Positions 33,254 to 41,376 of a stretch of 52,085 nt of DNA are shown one piece after another; position 1 is the stretch's first letter, and every line of letters starts with the position of its first letter. Where the stretch lies: NCBI GenBank assembly GCA_016213885.1, contig JACQZM010000645.1, positions 1 to 52,085 on the forward strand, written 5' to 3'. Below the pieces are notes generated by a model. That model made no database searches, was not told the origin of the DNA, and worked only from the letters and a program-made list of their open reading frames with translations. Source of the stretch: Candidatus Rifleibacteriota bacterium. GTDB lineage: Bacteria > Muiribacteriota > UBA6191 > JACPRK01 > JACQZM01. The translations under genes and the position numbers were made by a program.

Positions 33254-34811
33254 ATGCCACGTTCCACGTCGCCCTCCATGGACCAGGTCGCGGTGCGCGG
33301 CCCGTCGCCGGGCTGGCGGCTCGTGCTGATCCTGCTGCTCGCGATGGGTCTTCAGGCCCGGGCGCAGCCGACCATGGACCCCGGCGAGCTGAGACCGGGG
33401 GACAGGGGCTACGGGCTCTCCGTGTTCAAGGGCACGGCCATCGAACGGTTCGAGGTGGAGGTCCTGGGAGTGGTGCGCAACGTGAACCCCGGGCGAGATC
33501 TCATCCTGATCCGCTGCTCCGGCGCCGGGCTCGAGCACAGCAAGCTCATCGCGGGCATGTCCGGGAGCCCGATCTACGTCGGAGACCGGCTCATCGGCGC
33601 CCTCTCCCGGGGCTGGGCGTTCTCCTCGGACCCGATCGGCGGGGTCACGCCGATCCGGGCGATGCTCGCCGACCTGAGCCGGCCGGAAGAGCGCCCCACG
33701 CCGGCGCAGGATCCGCCCGGCCTGAAGCGGCTCGTGGACCCGCTGGCGATCCAGGCGGGGCGACCAGGTACTGGCGTTCGGCCACCCCATGGGCAGCCTG
33801 GGCGTCGCCGCCTTCCCGGCAGGGCCCGCCGAGATCGTGGCGGTCCTTCCCCGGGTGGAGCTGTCGATGAAGGTCGGCCAGGCCATCGGCGAGGAGGGGA
33901 GCATGGTGTTCGACGGGTCGGCGGGCATCGTCCTGGACACGGCTCGCCGTTCCACCATGATCCCGGTGGAGGCCACGGTGTCCCGGGAGGGCAGCCGGGC
34001 CGTCCAGCACTACAGGGTCGAGGTGGCCCGCAACGCCCGGGAGACCCCCACGTTCCTCAGACTCGTGCTCCTCCAGGTGCTCGAGGTGGCGGGCGGCTCG
34101 TCGGACGATGTCACCGCCACCGTGGTCGTGGAGACCAGATACGGCAACGGCCGGTCCGTGAGGCTCCAGGATTCGATCCACGCCGGCCGGGCCGGGTTCT
34201 TCGGCCCCGGCGCCGACTCCATCAACCCCATGGTGGGGAAGCTGCTCGACGACCTGCTGCGCCCCCTGGGCAACTCGTTCGAGAGGCTCGATCTGGATTC
34301 TGTTCGGGCTTCCATCACCACGGTGCCGCGTCGCCAGAGCGCCGTGGTGCGGCGGGCCTGGGTGAACGAGCAACGGCTCAAGGCCGGGGCCATGGCCACG
34401 GTGTTCGTCGAGCTCAGACCGTTCGGCGAGCCCGGGTCGATCCGCGCCCTGACGTTCAGGGTGCCCGATGAGGCCGCCGGGCAGGAGCTCGAGGTGAAGG
34501 TGGCCGCGGGGCCCTCCGTCCGGCCCGAGGGCGCGCCGCCCGAGCGGCTCGATGATCTCCTGGAGCTGGTCCGGACCCGCTACACGAGTCGCGACCTGGT
34601 CCTCGTCGTGGGGGTTCCTGGACGGGCGCTGCAGTACAGGGGGCGGGTGCTGCGGCGCCTGCCCGCGTGCGTGCTTCCCCTGCTGGACGCCCCCAACACC
34701 TCACGGGTGCTGTCCATGCCCCTGACCGTGAGGGCGATCGACCGGACCCCCTGGGTGCTGGAAGGGGAATGTTCCGTGAGGGTCCCGGTCAAGGAGGTAG
34801 CCATCGAATGA
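33254..34811 (+). pseudogene. SpoIVB-type S55 peptidase family protein, interrupted by one extra G
   Basis: The first frame encodes a signal peptide (WRLVLILLLAMGLQARAQ), then PGDRGYGLSVFKGTAIERFE, VEVLGVVRNVNPGRDLI and KLIAGMSGSPIYVGDRLIGA, the GMSGSPxY hallmark carrying the S55 catalytic Ser, followed by RGWAF. The frame then shifts at a GGGG run (33757-33760). Removing one G gives QAGDQVLAFGHPMGSLGVAA, the next conserved S55 motif (DxVLAFGHP), and the frame runs intact to the stop at 34811, about 518 aa in all. Such precise restoration suggests a sequence error or a very young mutation. It is the first gene of a four-gene operon; the next start overlaps by ATGA. Related proteins outside spore formers are uncharacterised envelope proteins. 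Confidence 0.8.
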
Positions 34812-37090
34812 GAAACCGGCGAACCGGAGCAGGTCTGACGGCGCGACGGACGTTCCCGGCCGGGTTCCGGGCGCTTCTCGCCCTCGGTCTGGCGCTGGGC
34901 CTGGCGGTGCCGGCGGACGCGGTGTCCACGCGCTTCGTGGAGATCTCGACGATCAAGGACTGCGAGCACGCCGTGCTGAACGGCGTCAAGATCTCGAGCC
35001 TCGGAGAGGTGTCGCTGGGCCTGGCCACGCGAGCCTTGAAGGGCGGCGAGAAGGAGCTGTGGGCCTCCCTGGTCGGCAAGGACGGCAAGATCTACTTCAC
35101 CACCGGCAGCTCCGCGGCGCTCTGGCGGATCGACGACCAGACTCCCACCAGGGTGTTCTCGACGGACGACCTGGCGTTCTCGTGCCTGGCCCAGGGCGCC
35201 GACGGAACGATCTTCGTCGGCAGTATCCCCCAGGGACGGGTCTACGCGGTGGACCCTTCGGGCAAGGGTCGCCAGCTCGTGGCGCTGCCCACGCCGTACG
35301 TGTGGAGCCTGCTGGTCGGGCCGGACGGGTCGCTCTACGCCGGGACCGGGCCCGACGGTCTCGTCTACCGCATCTCCGGCAAGGGCGAGGCCAAGATCCA
35401 CTACGACACCCGGGAGGGCAACGTCCTGTCGCTGGCCTTCTCGCCCAAGGGCGAGCTGTACGCGGGAACCGCCCAGAAGGGGCTGGTCTATCGCATCGCC
35501 CGCCCCGATTCCGCCGAGGTGGTGGCGGACTTCAAGGGCCGCGAGGTGAAGTGCCTCCAGTTCCACAGGGAGACCCTCTATCTGGCGACCAACGAGACGC
35601 GGACCAAGCTGGCCTCCCCCGAGAAGGAGTCGACCCGGACCTCCATCGAGTTCCAGAACCTGGGTCGCAGCCTCGCGGCGCGCTTCTCGGGCGAGGAGGT
35701 GAACCAGGAGGGCAGCGAGGTGGCCACCGAGCAGAGCATGCTGCGTCGCTACGATCTGTCCGCGTCGGCCACGGTCGAACGGATCCTGCCGGACCGACGG
35801 GTGGAGAACCTGTTCAACCTCGACGACGGGGCGATCATGGATCTGAAGGTCGACGGGAGCGGCACCGTCCTGGTGGCCACGGGCAAGGGGGGCCGGGTGT
35901 TCGCCGTGCGGCCCCTGGAACAGTACGAGCTTCTGCTCACCCTGGAAGAAGGCCAGGCCGTGACGCTGGCCCTGGTGTCCGATCGTCTGGCGTTCGTCGG
36001 CTGCGCCAACCCGGCCCGGCCGGTCCTGGTTCTGCCGGAGCGTCCTCGACAGGGCATGGTGACGCTCAAGCCCACGGATTGCGGCCTGCGCTCCCGGTTC
36101 GGCGAGGCCCGCTGGGAGGGCGAGGGCGCCGCGAAGATCTCCGCCCGCTCCGGGAACACCTCCGCCCCTGATCACACCTGGTCCCCCTGGACCGGGCCGC
36201 GGGGCCCGTCGCCGGTGCGGCTCGACGTGCCCGATGGCCGGCAGGTCCAGGTCCGGCTCCAGCTCGAGGGCGCCGCCGACCTGGTGCGGACCCTCCGGCT
36301 CTCCTTTCTGAACCAGAACCAGAGACCGGCGATGGAGTCGCTGACCGTGGGGTCGGCAAGGCCAGGCTCGCAGCGGGACGGGGACGACAAGGACGGGGAC
36401 GGCCAGGCCTCCGGGTCGGCGGACCTGAAGCGGCTCTCCGACGCCGTGCCAGGGTCGCCGAGCAAGGGTCAGCCAGACAAGGACCAGAGCAGGAAGGGCC
36501 GGGACCGTCGGTCGCCGGGCTTCGACCCGTTCCGCCCCCGGACGCCGATCAGGGAGATCCGCTGGAAAGCGTCGGACGCCGACGGGGACGTGCTCGTCTA
36601 CCGGCTGTTCGCCCGGCCGCGGGCCGACGCGCTCTGGCTCCCGCTGAATCCGAAGGAGCCCGCGACAGGCTCGAGCTTCTCCTGGAACACCGAGTCGGTC
36701 CCCGACGGCACCTACGTGGCGAAGATCGTCGGCTCCGACGAGCGGTCCAACCCGCCCGGGGAGGAGCTGTCCGGGGAGAAGATCAGCACCCCGTTCGTGA
36801 TCGACAACACCCCGCCGGTGGTGACGCTGACCGTGGACGGCGCCGCCCGCGTCATCAGGGTCGCCGTGGTCGACACGCTCTCGACCGTGCGGGCGGTGGA
36901 ACACTCCGTGGACGGTCAGGAGTGGAAGCCGCTGTTTCCGAAAGATCGGCTCCTCGATAGCCTGAACGAGGAGCTGGAGCTGTCCACGAGCGGACTCTCC
37001 CCGGGACCCCACGCCATCGTCGTGCGGTCCGCCGACACGGACGGGAACGTCGGAGCGGCCCGGATCGTCGTGAGCGTGGACAAGCGATGA
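34808..37090 (+). CDS. Exported beta-propeller protein with C-terminal Ig-like region
   Basis: The 760-aa product has a signal peptide (FRALLALGLALGLAVPADAV). An N-terminal propeller (~30-420) follows, made of repeats of G-x-(I/V)-Y-x-G/T-x-x-x-G-x-(V/L)-Y, such as DGKIYFTTGSSAALWRIDD, VGSIPQGRVYAVDPSGKG and DGSLYAGTGPDGLVYRI. A Lys/Asp-rich linker of about 70 residues (DGDDKDGDGQASGSADLKR) leads to beta-sandwich segments (IREIRWKASDADGDVLVYRL; VDNTPP-type FVIDNTPPVVTLTVDG). It is probably periplasmic. The ATG at 34808 overlaps the S55 stop and the 3' end overlaps the ABC ATPase start by four bases, so all are coupled. It may hold or sense a substrate for the transporter; that is inference. 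Confidence 0.85.
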   Translation: MRNRRTGAGLTARRTFPAGFRALLALGLALGLAVPADAVSTRFVEISTIKDCEHAVLNGVKISSLGEVSLGLATRALKGGEKELWASLVGKDGKIYFTTGSSAALWRIDDQTPTRVFSTDDLAFSCLAQGADGTIFVGSIPQGRVYAVDPSGKGRQLVALPTPYVWSLLVGPDGSLYAGTGPDGLVYRISGKGEAKIHYDTREGNVLSLAFSPKGELYAGTAQKGLVYRIARPDSAEVVADFKGREVKCLQFHRETLYLATNETRTKLASPEKESTRTSIEFQNLGRSLAARFSGEEVNQEGSEVATEQSMLRRYDLSASATVERILPDRRVENLFNLDDGAIMDLKVDGSGTVLVATGKGGRVFAVRPLEQYELLLTLEEGQAVTLALVSDRLAFVGCANPARPVLVLPERPRQGMVTLKPTDCGLRSRFGEARWEGEGAAKISARSGNTSAPDHTWSPWTGPRGPSPVRLDVPDGRQVQVRLQLEGAADLVRTLRLSFLNQNQRPAMESLTVGSARPGSQRDGDDKDGDGQASGSADLKRLSDAVPGSPSKGQPDKDQSRKGRDRRSPGFDPFRPRTPIREIRWKASDADGDVLVYRLFARPRADALWLPLNPKEPATGSSFSWNTESVPDGTYVAKIVGSDERSNPPGEELSGEKISTPFVIDNTPPVVTLTVDGAARVIRVAVVDTLSTVRAVEHSVDGQEWKPLFPKDRLLDSLNEELELSTSGLSPGPHAIVVRSADTDGNVGAARIVVSVDKR

Positions 37091-37779
37091 CCGGCGACGA
37101 GCTCTCAGGGGACCCGTTCATCCGGGTCGACGACGTGGCCATGGACTACCGCGTGGCCAACGCTCCGGTCCATGCCCTCAGGCGGGTGGCCTTCACGGTC
37201 ACCGCGGGTGAACTGATCTGCATCATGGGACCGTCGGGATCGGGGAAGACCACGCTCATCCACATCCTCGGCGGGCTGCTGACCCCCACGCAGGGCCGCG
37301 TCGTGGTCGGCGGCAGGGACATCTCGCACCTCACGGACAACGAGGCATCGGCCTATCGCAACTCCACCGTGGGCTTCGTGTTCCAGCTGTTCCAGCTCAT
37401 GCCCTACTATGACGCCATCGAGAACGTGGCGTTGCCGCTCATCTTCTCCGGCGTTCCGGCGCCGGTCAGGAGAGAGAGGGCCAGGGAGGCGCTCACGGCG
37501 GTGGGGCTGGGACACCGGCACTCCCACAAGAGCGGCGAGCTGTCCGGCGGGGAGATGCAGAGAGTCGCCATCGCCCGGGCGCTGGTCAACCGGCCCTGCC
37601 TCATACTGGCCGACGAGCCCACGGGCAATCTCGATCGCGACGCCACGCGGACGATCATGGTGCTGCTCAAGCAGATCAACACCGGATCGAGGGTCACGAT
37701 CCTGGTGGTGACGCACAACGAGGCGTTGTCGGAGTACGCCCACCGGACGATCAGGATCGAAAGCGGAGAGCTCGTGTGA
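37087..37779 (+). CDS. LolD/MacB-like ABC transporter ATPase
   Basis: The 230-aa ATPase has Walker A GPSGSGKTTL (~residues 44-53), Q-loop VFQLFQLMPYY, signature SGGEMQRVAIARAL, Walker B LILADEPTGNLD and switch His in VVTHNEALS. The N-L-D after EPTG and the short length are typical of LolD, FtsE and MacB mechanotransmission-type ATPases, which couple to FtsX-fold permeases rather than channel-type ones. The ATG at 37087 overlaps the propeller gene by ATGA, and its own stop overlaps the permease start by GTGA. It works as the motor for the permease encoded next. The cargo may be a lipoprotein, a peptide or an envelope process. Confidence 0.95.
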   Translation: MTGDELSGDPFIRVDDVAMDYRVANAPVHALRRVAFTVTAGELICIMGPSGSGKTTLIHILGGLLTPTQGRVVVGGRDISHLTDNEASAYRNSTVGFVFQLFQLMPYYDAIENVALPLIFSGVPAPVRRERAREALTAVGLGHRHSHKSGELSGGEMQRVAIARALVNRPCLILADEPTGNLDRDATRTIMVLLKQINTGSRVTILVVTHNEALSEYAHRTIRIESGELV

Positions 37780-39272
37780 TCCGTCGGTCGGACCTCCTCT
37801 GGATCGCCAGCAAGAAGCTCCTGGTGCGGAAGCGCTGGGTGCTGTTCACGGTGTTCTCGCTCTCCCTGGGGCTGGTCATCTTCACGGCCTCCGTGGGCCT
37901 CATCGAGGGCATCCGGGCCGCGGCGCTCACCGCCCTGGATCAGGCGAGCCGGTCGTTCTACGCGGACCTGACCGTGGAGCCGAAACAGGAGCGCCCGCGC
38001 TCCTCGCGCCCGTCCGGATCGGTCGTCGCGCTCATCCACAACGCCTCCCAGACCGGCCAGCGACTGTCGGCCGACGACGAGAAGAAGCTGGAGCGGGTGG
38101 ACGGGGTGGACGCGGTCTGGTCCGAGACCCAGGTGGAGCCGGTGAAGCTCGGGCTGCCCCTGGAGACGTACCACTCGATGGACCGGCTCACCGCGGCGCC
38201 CGAGAGTCTCATCCGCAGGATCGCCGCGCCGAACGTCCCGTGGCCGGCCAGGGGTGTCGTCCCCCTGGTGATGAGCCGAGCTCACCTGAGGAGCCAGTTC
38301 GATGAGACCGCCAAGCGCTTCAAGGTGCGCCCCGACTTCAGCGACGCCAGGTACCTCGGTCGCACGATCGACCTCTGGATCGGTTTCAACCAGTCTCAGA
38401 ACCGGGACTTCCGGTACGACTACTCCGAGGGCCAGCCCGGCTTCCGCCGCACCACCGAGAAGGAGCGCGACGACGAGCAGGTCTCGTCGTATCGCAACTG
38501 GCGATCCCGCTTCGACCTGAACATCTTCCGCAGGGCGCTCCGGCTCAAGGCGCAGATCGTCGGGCTGTCCGACCTGAAGGTCCTGGTGCCGCTGCCGTTC
38601 GCCAGGGATGCCCGGCGGTGGATCGCCCTGAGGAACCGGCTTGCCCAGAAGGCTCGGGGGCAGCCCTCCGGCGGGGAGTCGTCGGGCGACGCGGTCTCCA
38701 AGCTGCTCGTGGCGGTCCGGGAGCCCGCGGCGATCCCGGCCGTGGTCGGGCGGATCGAGAAGCTGGGCTATCGCGTCCACTCCCGTCAATCGCTCATCCA
38801 GGAGGAGATCGACAAGGCCGCCACCGCGTTCAAGACGGTGAAGGCGATCTTCTACGGGATCGGTCTGACCATCTTCGCCCTCTCGTGCCTCCTGGTCTGG
38901 ACCACCACCTCCAAGGTGGTGGCCGACTCCCGGCGGGAGATCGGCGTGTTCCGCGCCGTGGGCGCCACCCGGAGGGACATCCTGTCGATCTTCATCCTCC
39001 AGGCCACGTTGCTCGGTACGGCGGGAGCTCTCCTGGGAGTCCTCCTCGGGGTCGGTCTCGCCGCCGGGATCTCCACGGCGGTGCTGCGCTGGGCGAGTCA
39101 GCAGCGGCTCGATCCGGACGACGCGATTCCCGCGACGCTCTGGTCCGTCGACCTGACGACGACGCTCTTGATCGTCGCCGGGGCGATCCTGGCCAGCGTG
39201 CTGGCCGGGTTGATCCCGGCCCGGCGGGCCGCGAGAATGGACCCGGTGACCGCCCTGACCCAGAGGGAGTAG
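37776..39272 (+). CDS. FtsX/LolE-like ABC permease
   Basis: The 498-aa permease shows the four-helix MacB/LolE layout. One helix lies near the N-terminus (WVLFTVFSLSLGLVIFTASV), then a large periplasmic domain (~45-345), then three C-terminal helices (KAIFYGIGLTIFALSCLLVW; ILQATLLGTAGALLGVLLGV; LTTTLLIVAGAILASVLAGL). The cytoplasmic loop SRREIGVFRAVGATRRDI is the FtsX-domain contact for the ATPase. The GTG at 37776 shares GTGA with the ATPase stop. It ends one base before the convergent YvcK-like gene. With the S55 protease and propeller upstream, it may be part of a mechanotransmission complex in the envelope (inference). Confidence 0.93.
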   Translation: MIRRSDLLWIASKKLLVRKRWVLFTVFSLSLGLVIFTASVGLIEGIRAAALTALDQASRSFYADLTVEPKQERPRSSRPSGSVVALIHNASQTGQRLSADDEKKLERVDGVDAVWSETQVEPVKLGLPLETYHSMDRLTAAPESLIRRIAAPNVPWPARGVVPLVMSRAHLRSQFDETAKRFKVRPDFSDARYLGRTIDLWIGFNQSQNRDFRYDYSEGQPGFRRTTEKERDDEQVSSYRNWRSRFDLNIFRRALRLKAQIVGLSDLKVLVPLPFARDARRWIALRNRLAQKARGQPSGGESSGDAVSKLLVAVREPAAIPAVVGRIEKLGYRVHSRQSLIQEEIDKAATAFKTVKAIFYGIGLTIFALSCLLVWTTTSKVVADSRREIGVFRAVGATRRDILSIFILQATLLGTAGALLGVLLGVGLAAGISTAVLRWASQQRLDPDDAIPATLWSVDLTTTLLIVAGAILASVLAGLIPARRAARMDPVTALTQRE

Positions 39273-39273
39273 A

Positions 39274-40617
39274 TCACTCGGCCCTTCGACACATCTCGGC
39301 GATCCGGATCAGCACCCGCGCGAGCTTCACCGGATCGTGCCGGATCACGTCGCTGACCCGACGCTGCGGCATGTCGGGAGTCAGCGGCTCCTCCACCAGG
39401 CGGTGGCCCAGGAGCATCCTGGTCTTCTGGCCGACCCGGACCGGGACCGCACCTCGAGTTTCGTAGAACCGCAGCTTCGCCGGGTCGATGGGGGCGCTGT
39501 TCACCACGGCGAAGTCGATCCGCCCGAGGCCCGCGTGGCGCCTCAGAGCCGCCAGGTGGTCCCCCAGGGTGAACCGGTCCGTCTCGCCGGGCTGCGTCAT
39601 GAGGTTGGCCACGTAGACCACCGGCGCCGCCGATCCGGCCACCGCCGCGGCCACCCCGTTCACGAGCAGGTTGGGGACGATGCTGGTGAAGAAGCTCCCG
39701 GGCCCCAGCACGATCAGGTCGGCCTCCCGGATCCGCTCCAGGACCGCCGGAGGCGGCTCGGGAGCCGCCGGCGAGAGGGAGATGCGGCGGATCCGCTGGC
39801 GAGCCAGCGGGATGCGGCTCTCGCCTTCCACGGTATCCCCGCTCTCCAGCTCGGCCTTGAGCACCACGTTCTCCAGCGTCGAGGGGAACACCTCCCCCCG
39901 GATCGCCAGGACCTTCGACGAGATCCGGAGCGCCTCGAGGAAGTCGCCGGTGATCTCGGTGAGGGCGGCGATCAAGAGGTTGCCGAAGCTGTGGCCCGCC
40001 AGGTCTCCGCCCTTCTCGAACCGGTACTGGAACAGGTCGGCCAGCATGCCCTCGTTCTGGGCCAGCGCCACGATGCAGTTGCGGGCGTCGCCCGGCGGCA
40101 GCATGGAGAAGTCCCGTCTGAGCCGTCCGGAGCTTCCCCCGTCGTCGGCGACGGTGACCACAGCCGTGAGGTTGCTGGTGTGGGCCTTCAGCCCCTTGAG
40201 CAGGCACGACAGCCCGGTGCCCCCGCCGAGCGCCACGATCCGGGGACCCCGGATCCGGGAGCGAGAGGAGTCGACCGGCGCCCTCCTGTTCAGCCCCCGG
40301 GCCAGGCGCCGGGCCCTGACCACCGGGAGCCCCAGGCCCATGACCCCGACGAGCGCCGCGAGGCAGCCGATCGCCATCACGGTCAGCCCGACCTTGCCCT
40401 GGCCCGCCAGAGTCGCGGAGACCCACGCCAAGGACCAGAACCGGGCGGTGCCGGCCGCCACGGCGGCCAGCCCCAGAAGCACCAGGAGCACCCCTCTCCG
40501 GAGCAGCTTCGCCGACAGGCGGATCGGGGGTCGCCTCGCCACGCCGCTCGGGCATGCCGCCGGCACGTCGTCGCCCGATCGGGAATCCTCGACGGGAGAG
40601 TCCACGGCGGGGGGCAC
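39274..40617 (-). CDS. YvcK/CofD-like protein with N-terminal membrane segment
   Basis: The ~447-aa product belongs to the YvcK (gluconeogenesis factor)/CofD-like family: IVALGGGTGLSCLLKGLK, VVTVADDGGSSGRLRRDF, PPGDARNCIVAL, AGHSFGNLLIAALTEITGDF, VLGPGSFFTSIVPNLLVNGV and NLMTQPGETD. In other bacteria YvcK binds UDP-sugars and links carbon metabolism to the cell wall. Here two hydrophobic segments (~40-62 and ~75-100) precede the domain, as in the membrane-attached variants. The start is GTG at 40617 without a strong ribosome site; a later start is possible. It is convergent with the ABC operon (one-base gap). A minus-strand promoter at 40955-40983 and a 59-aa ORF lie upstream. Confidence 0.88.
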   Translation of the reverse strand: MPPAVDSPVEDSRSGDDVPAACPSGVARRPPIRLSAKLLRRGVLLVLLGLAAVAAGTARFWSLAWVSATLAGQGKVGLTVMAIGCLAALVGVMGLGLPVVRARRLARGLNRRAPVDSSRSRIRGPRIVALGGGTGLSCLLKGLKAHTSNLTAVVTVADDGGSSGRLRRDFSMLPPGDARNCIVALAQNEGMLADLFQYRFEKGGDLAGHSFGNLLIAALTEITGDFLEALRISSKVLAIRGEVFPSTLENVVLKAELESGDTVEGESRIPLARQRIRRISLSPAAPEPPPAVLERIREADLIVLGPGSFFTSIVPNLLVNGVAAAVAGSAAPVVYVANLMTQPGETDRFTLGDHLAALRRHAGLGRIDFAVVNSAPIDPAKLRFYETRGAVPVRVGQKTRMLLGHRLVEEPLTPDMPQRRVSDVIRHDPVKLARVLIRIAEMCRRAE

Positions 40618-40662
40618 ACCGGCCGAACGCCGGTCAGTTCCTTGGGCAGCCAGCAGGCCCCA

Positions 40663-40842
40663 TCACCGTCCCGGCCCCGGGTTCTCTTCCGCCCTCTGGC
40701 GACAGCCGGGGCGGACGACGTGGAAGAACGAGATCCCGGCTCTTTCCGCGATGTACCGGTCCATGTCGAACCACTGGTCGGCCTCGTCCTCGAGCTTTCT
40801 TCGGCGGGTGCATACCGGGAGCAGCCGGTCCGGTCGCTTCAC
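40663..40842 (-). CDS. Possible 59-aa small protein
   Basis: A minus-strand frame opens at GTG 40842 and ends at TGA 40663. It reads KRPDRLLPVCTRRRKLEDEA, then DQWFDMDRYIAERAGISFFH, VVRPGC and a polar end. The middle has natural composition (W, F, Y, two Cys, alternating charges) unlike shadow frames. A good promoter (GTGACA, 17 bp, TAGCAT) lies 110-140 bp upstream. No ribosome site is clear. It sits just upstream of the YvcK-like gene and could share its transcript. No family is recognised. Confidence 0.4.
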   Translation of the reverse strand: MKRPDRLLPVCTRRRKLEDEADQWFDMDRYIAERAGISFFHVVRPGCRQRAEENPGPGR

Positions 40843-40954
40843 GTGACCGCGGAGTCACGGTTCCGCTCCGCGACCCCGAGCCGGGCCGCCAGATGCTCCC
40901 GGTCGGCTTGACGATGTGTCGCCGGCACCGGCGAGCCCCGCCGGCGACGGCAGC

Positions 40955-40983
40955 ATGCTATCACCTGCTGGCCCCGGTGTCAC
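40955..40983 (-). promoter_or_regulatory. Sigma-70-type promoter, minus strand
   Basis: GTGACA (40978-40983) and TAGCAT (40955-40960) are separated by exactly 17 bp on the minus strand. It would drive the 59-aa ORF and probably the YvcK-like gene. The TAGCxT -10 form recurs in two plus-strand promoters nearby. Confidence 0.5.
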
Positions 40984-40999
40984 CCTCCCGGGCGGGACC

Positions 41000-41172
41000 A
41001 GGATCCCCCACCTGTTCCGCGGAGCCTGGCTCGTGACGAAGCGGCGGCCTGGATCCACGGTCCCGGTCCCGGAGCTTGCCATCGCCACCGGACGATGCTA
41101 GCCTGGTCGCCGGTACCCCAGGATCCCCCGCCTGTTTCGCGGAGTCGGGCCTGTGATCGGGCCGCGGCCTGG
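41000..41172. repeat. Two imperfect ~53-bp direct repeats, 120 bp apart
   Basis: 41000-41052 and 41120-41172 share CAGGATCCCCC, CCTGTT/TCGCGGAG and GCGGCCTGG, with about 40 of 53 positions matching by eye. They flank the promoter at 41076-41104. A shorter doublet, GTCGCGCTCGGG, follows near 41212 and 41252. Together they may be operator sites or a leader duplication. Confidence 0.5.
41076..41104 (+). promoter_or_regulatory. Sigma-70-type promoter for the REC-PAS regulator
   Basis: TTGCCA (41076-41081) and TAGCCT (41099-41104) are separated by 17 bp. The -10 is identical to that of the RND operon promoter. Transcription would leave a leader of about 265 nt before the TTG start at 41377, with direct repeats around it. 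Confidence 0.55.
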
Positions 41173-41376
41173 CTGCAGAGTCCCCGGGGAAGGGGAGGGG
41201 GTTCGTTTGAAGTCGCGCTCGGGAGAGAGAAAGAGGAAAGGACCAGGTTGGAGGTCGCGCTCGGGGGCGCGACTCGGATCCGGCGAGACGCCGGATCTTG
41301 GTACCCCCCGCTGGACACGCCAGGAGCGGCCCGCTCGGTCGATGGATCTCGAGGCCGGTCGCTCCGGGGAGGAGAC

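Noticed and set aside
34580..37012. 810-codon minus-strand open frame
   Set aside because: It lies opposite the propeller gene, which has a signal peptide and blade repeats; this frame has none.
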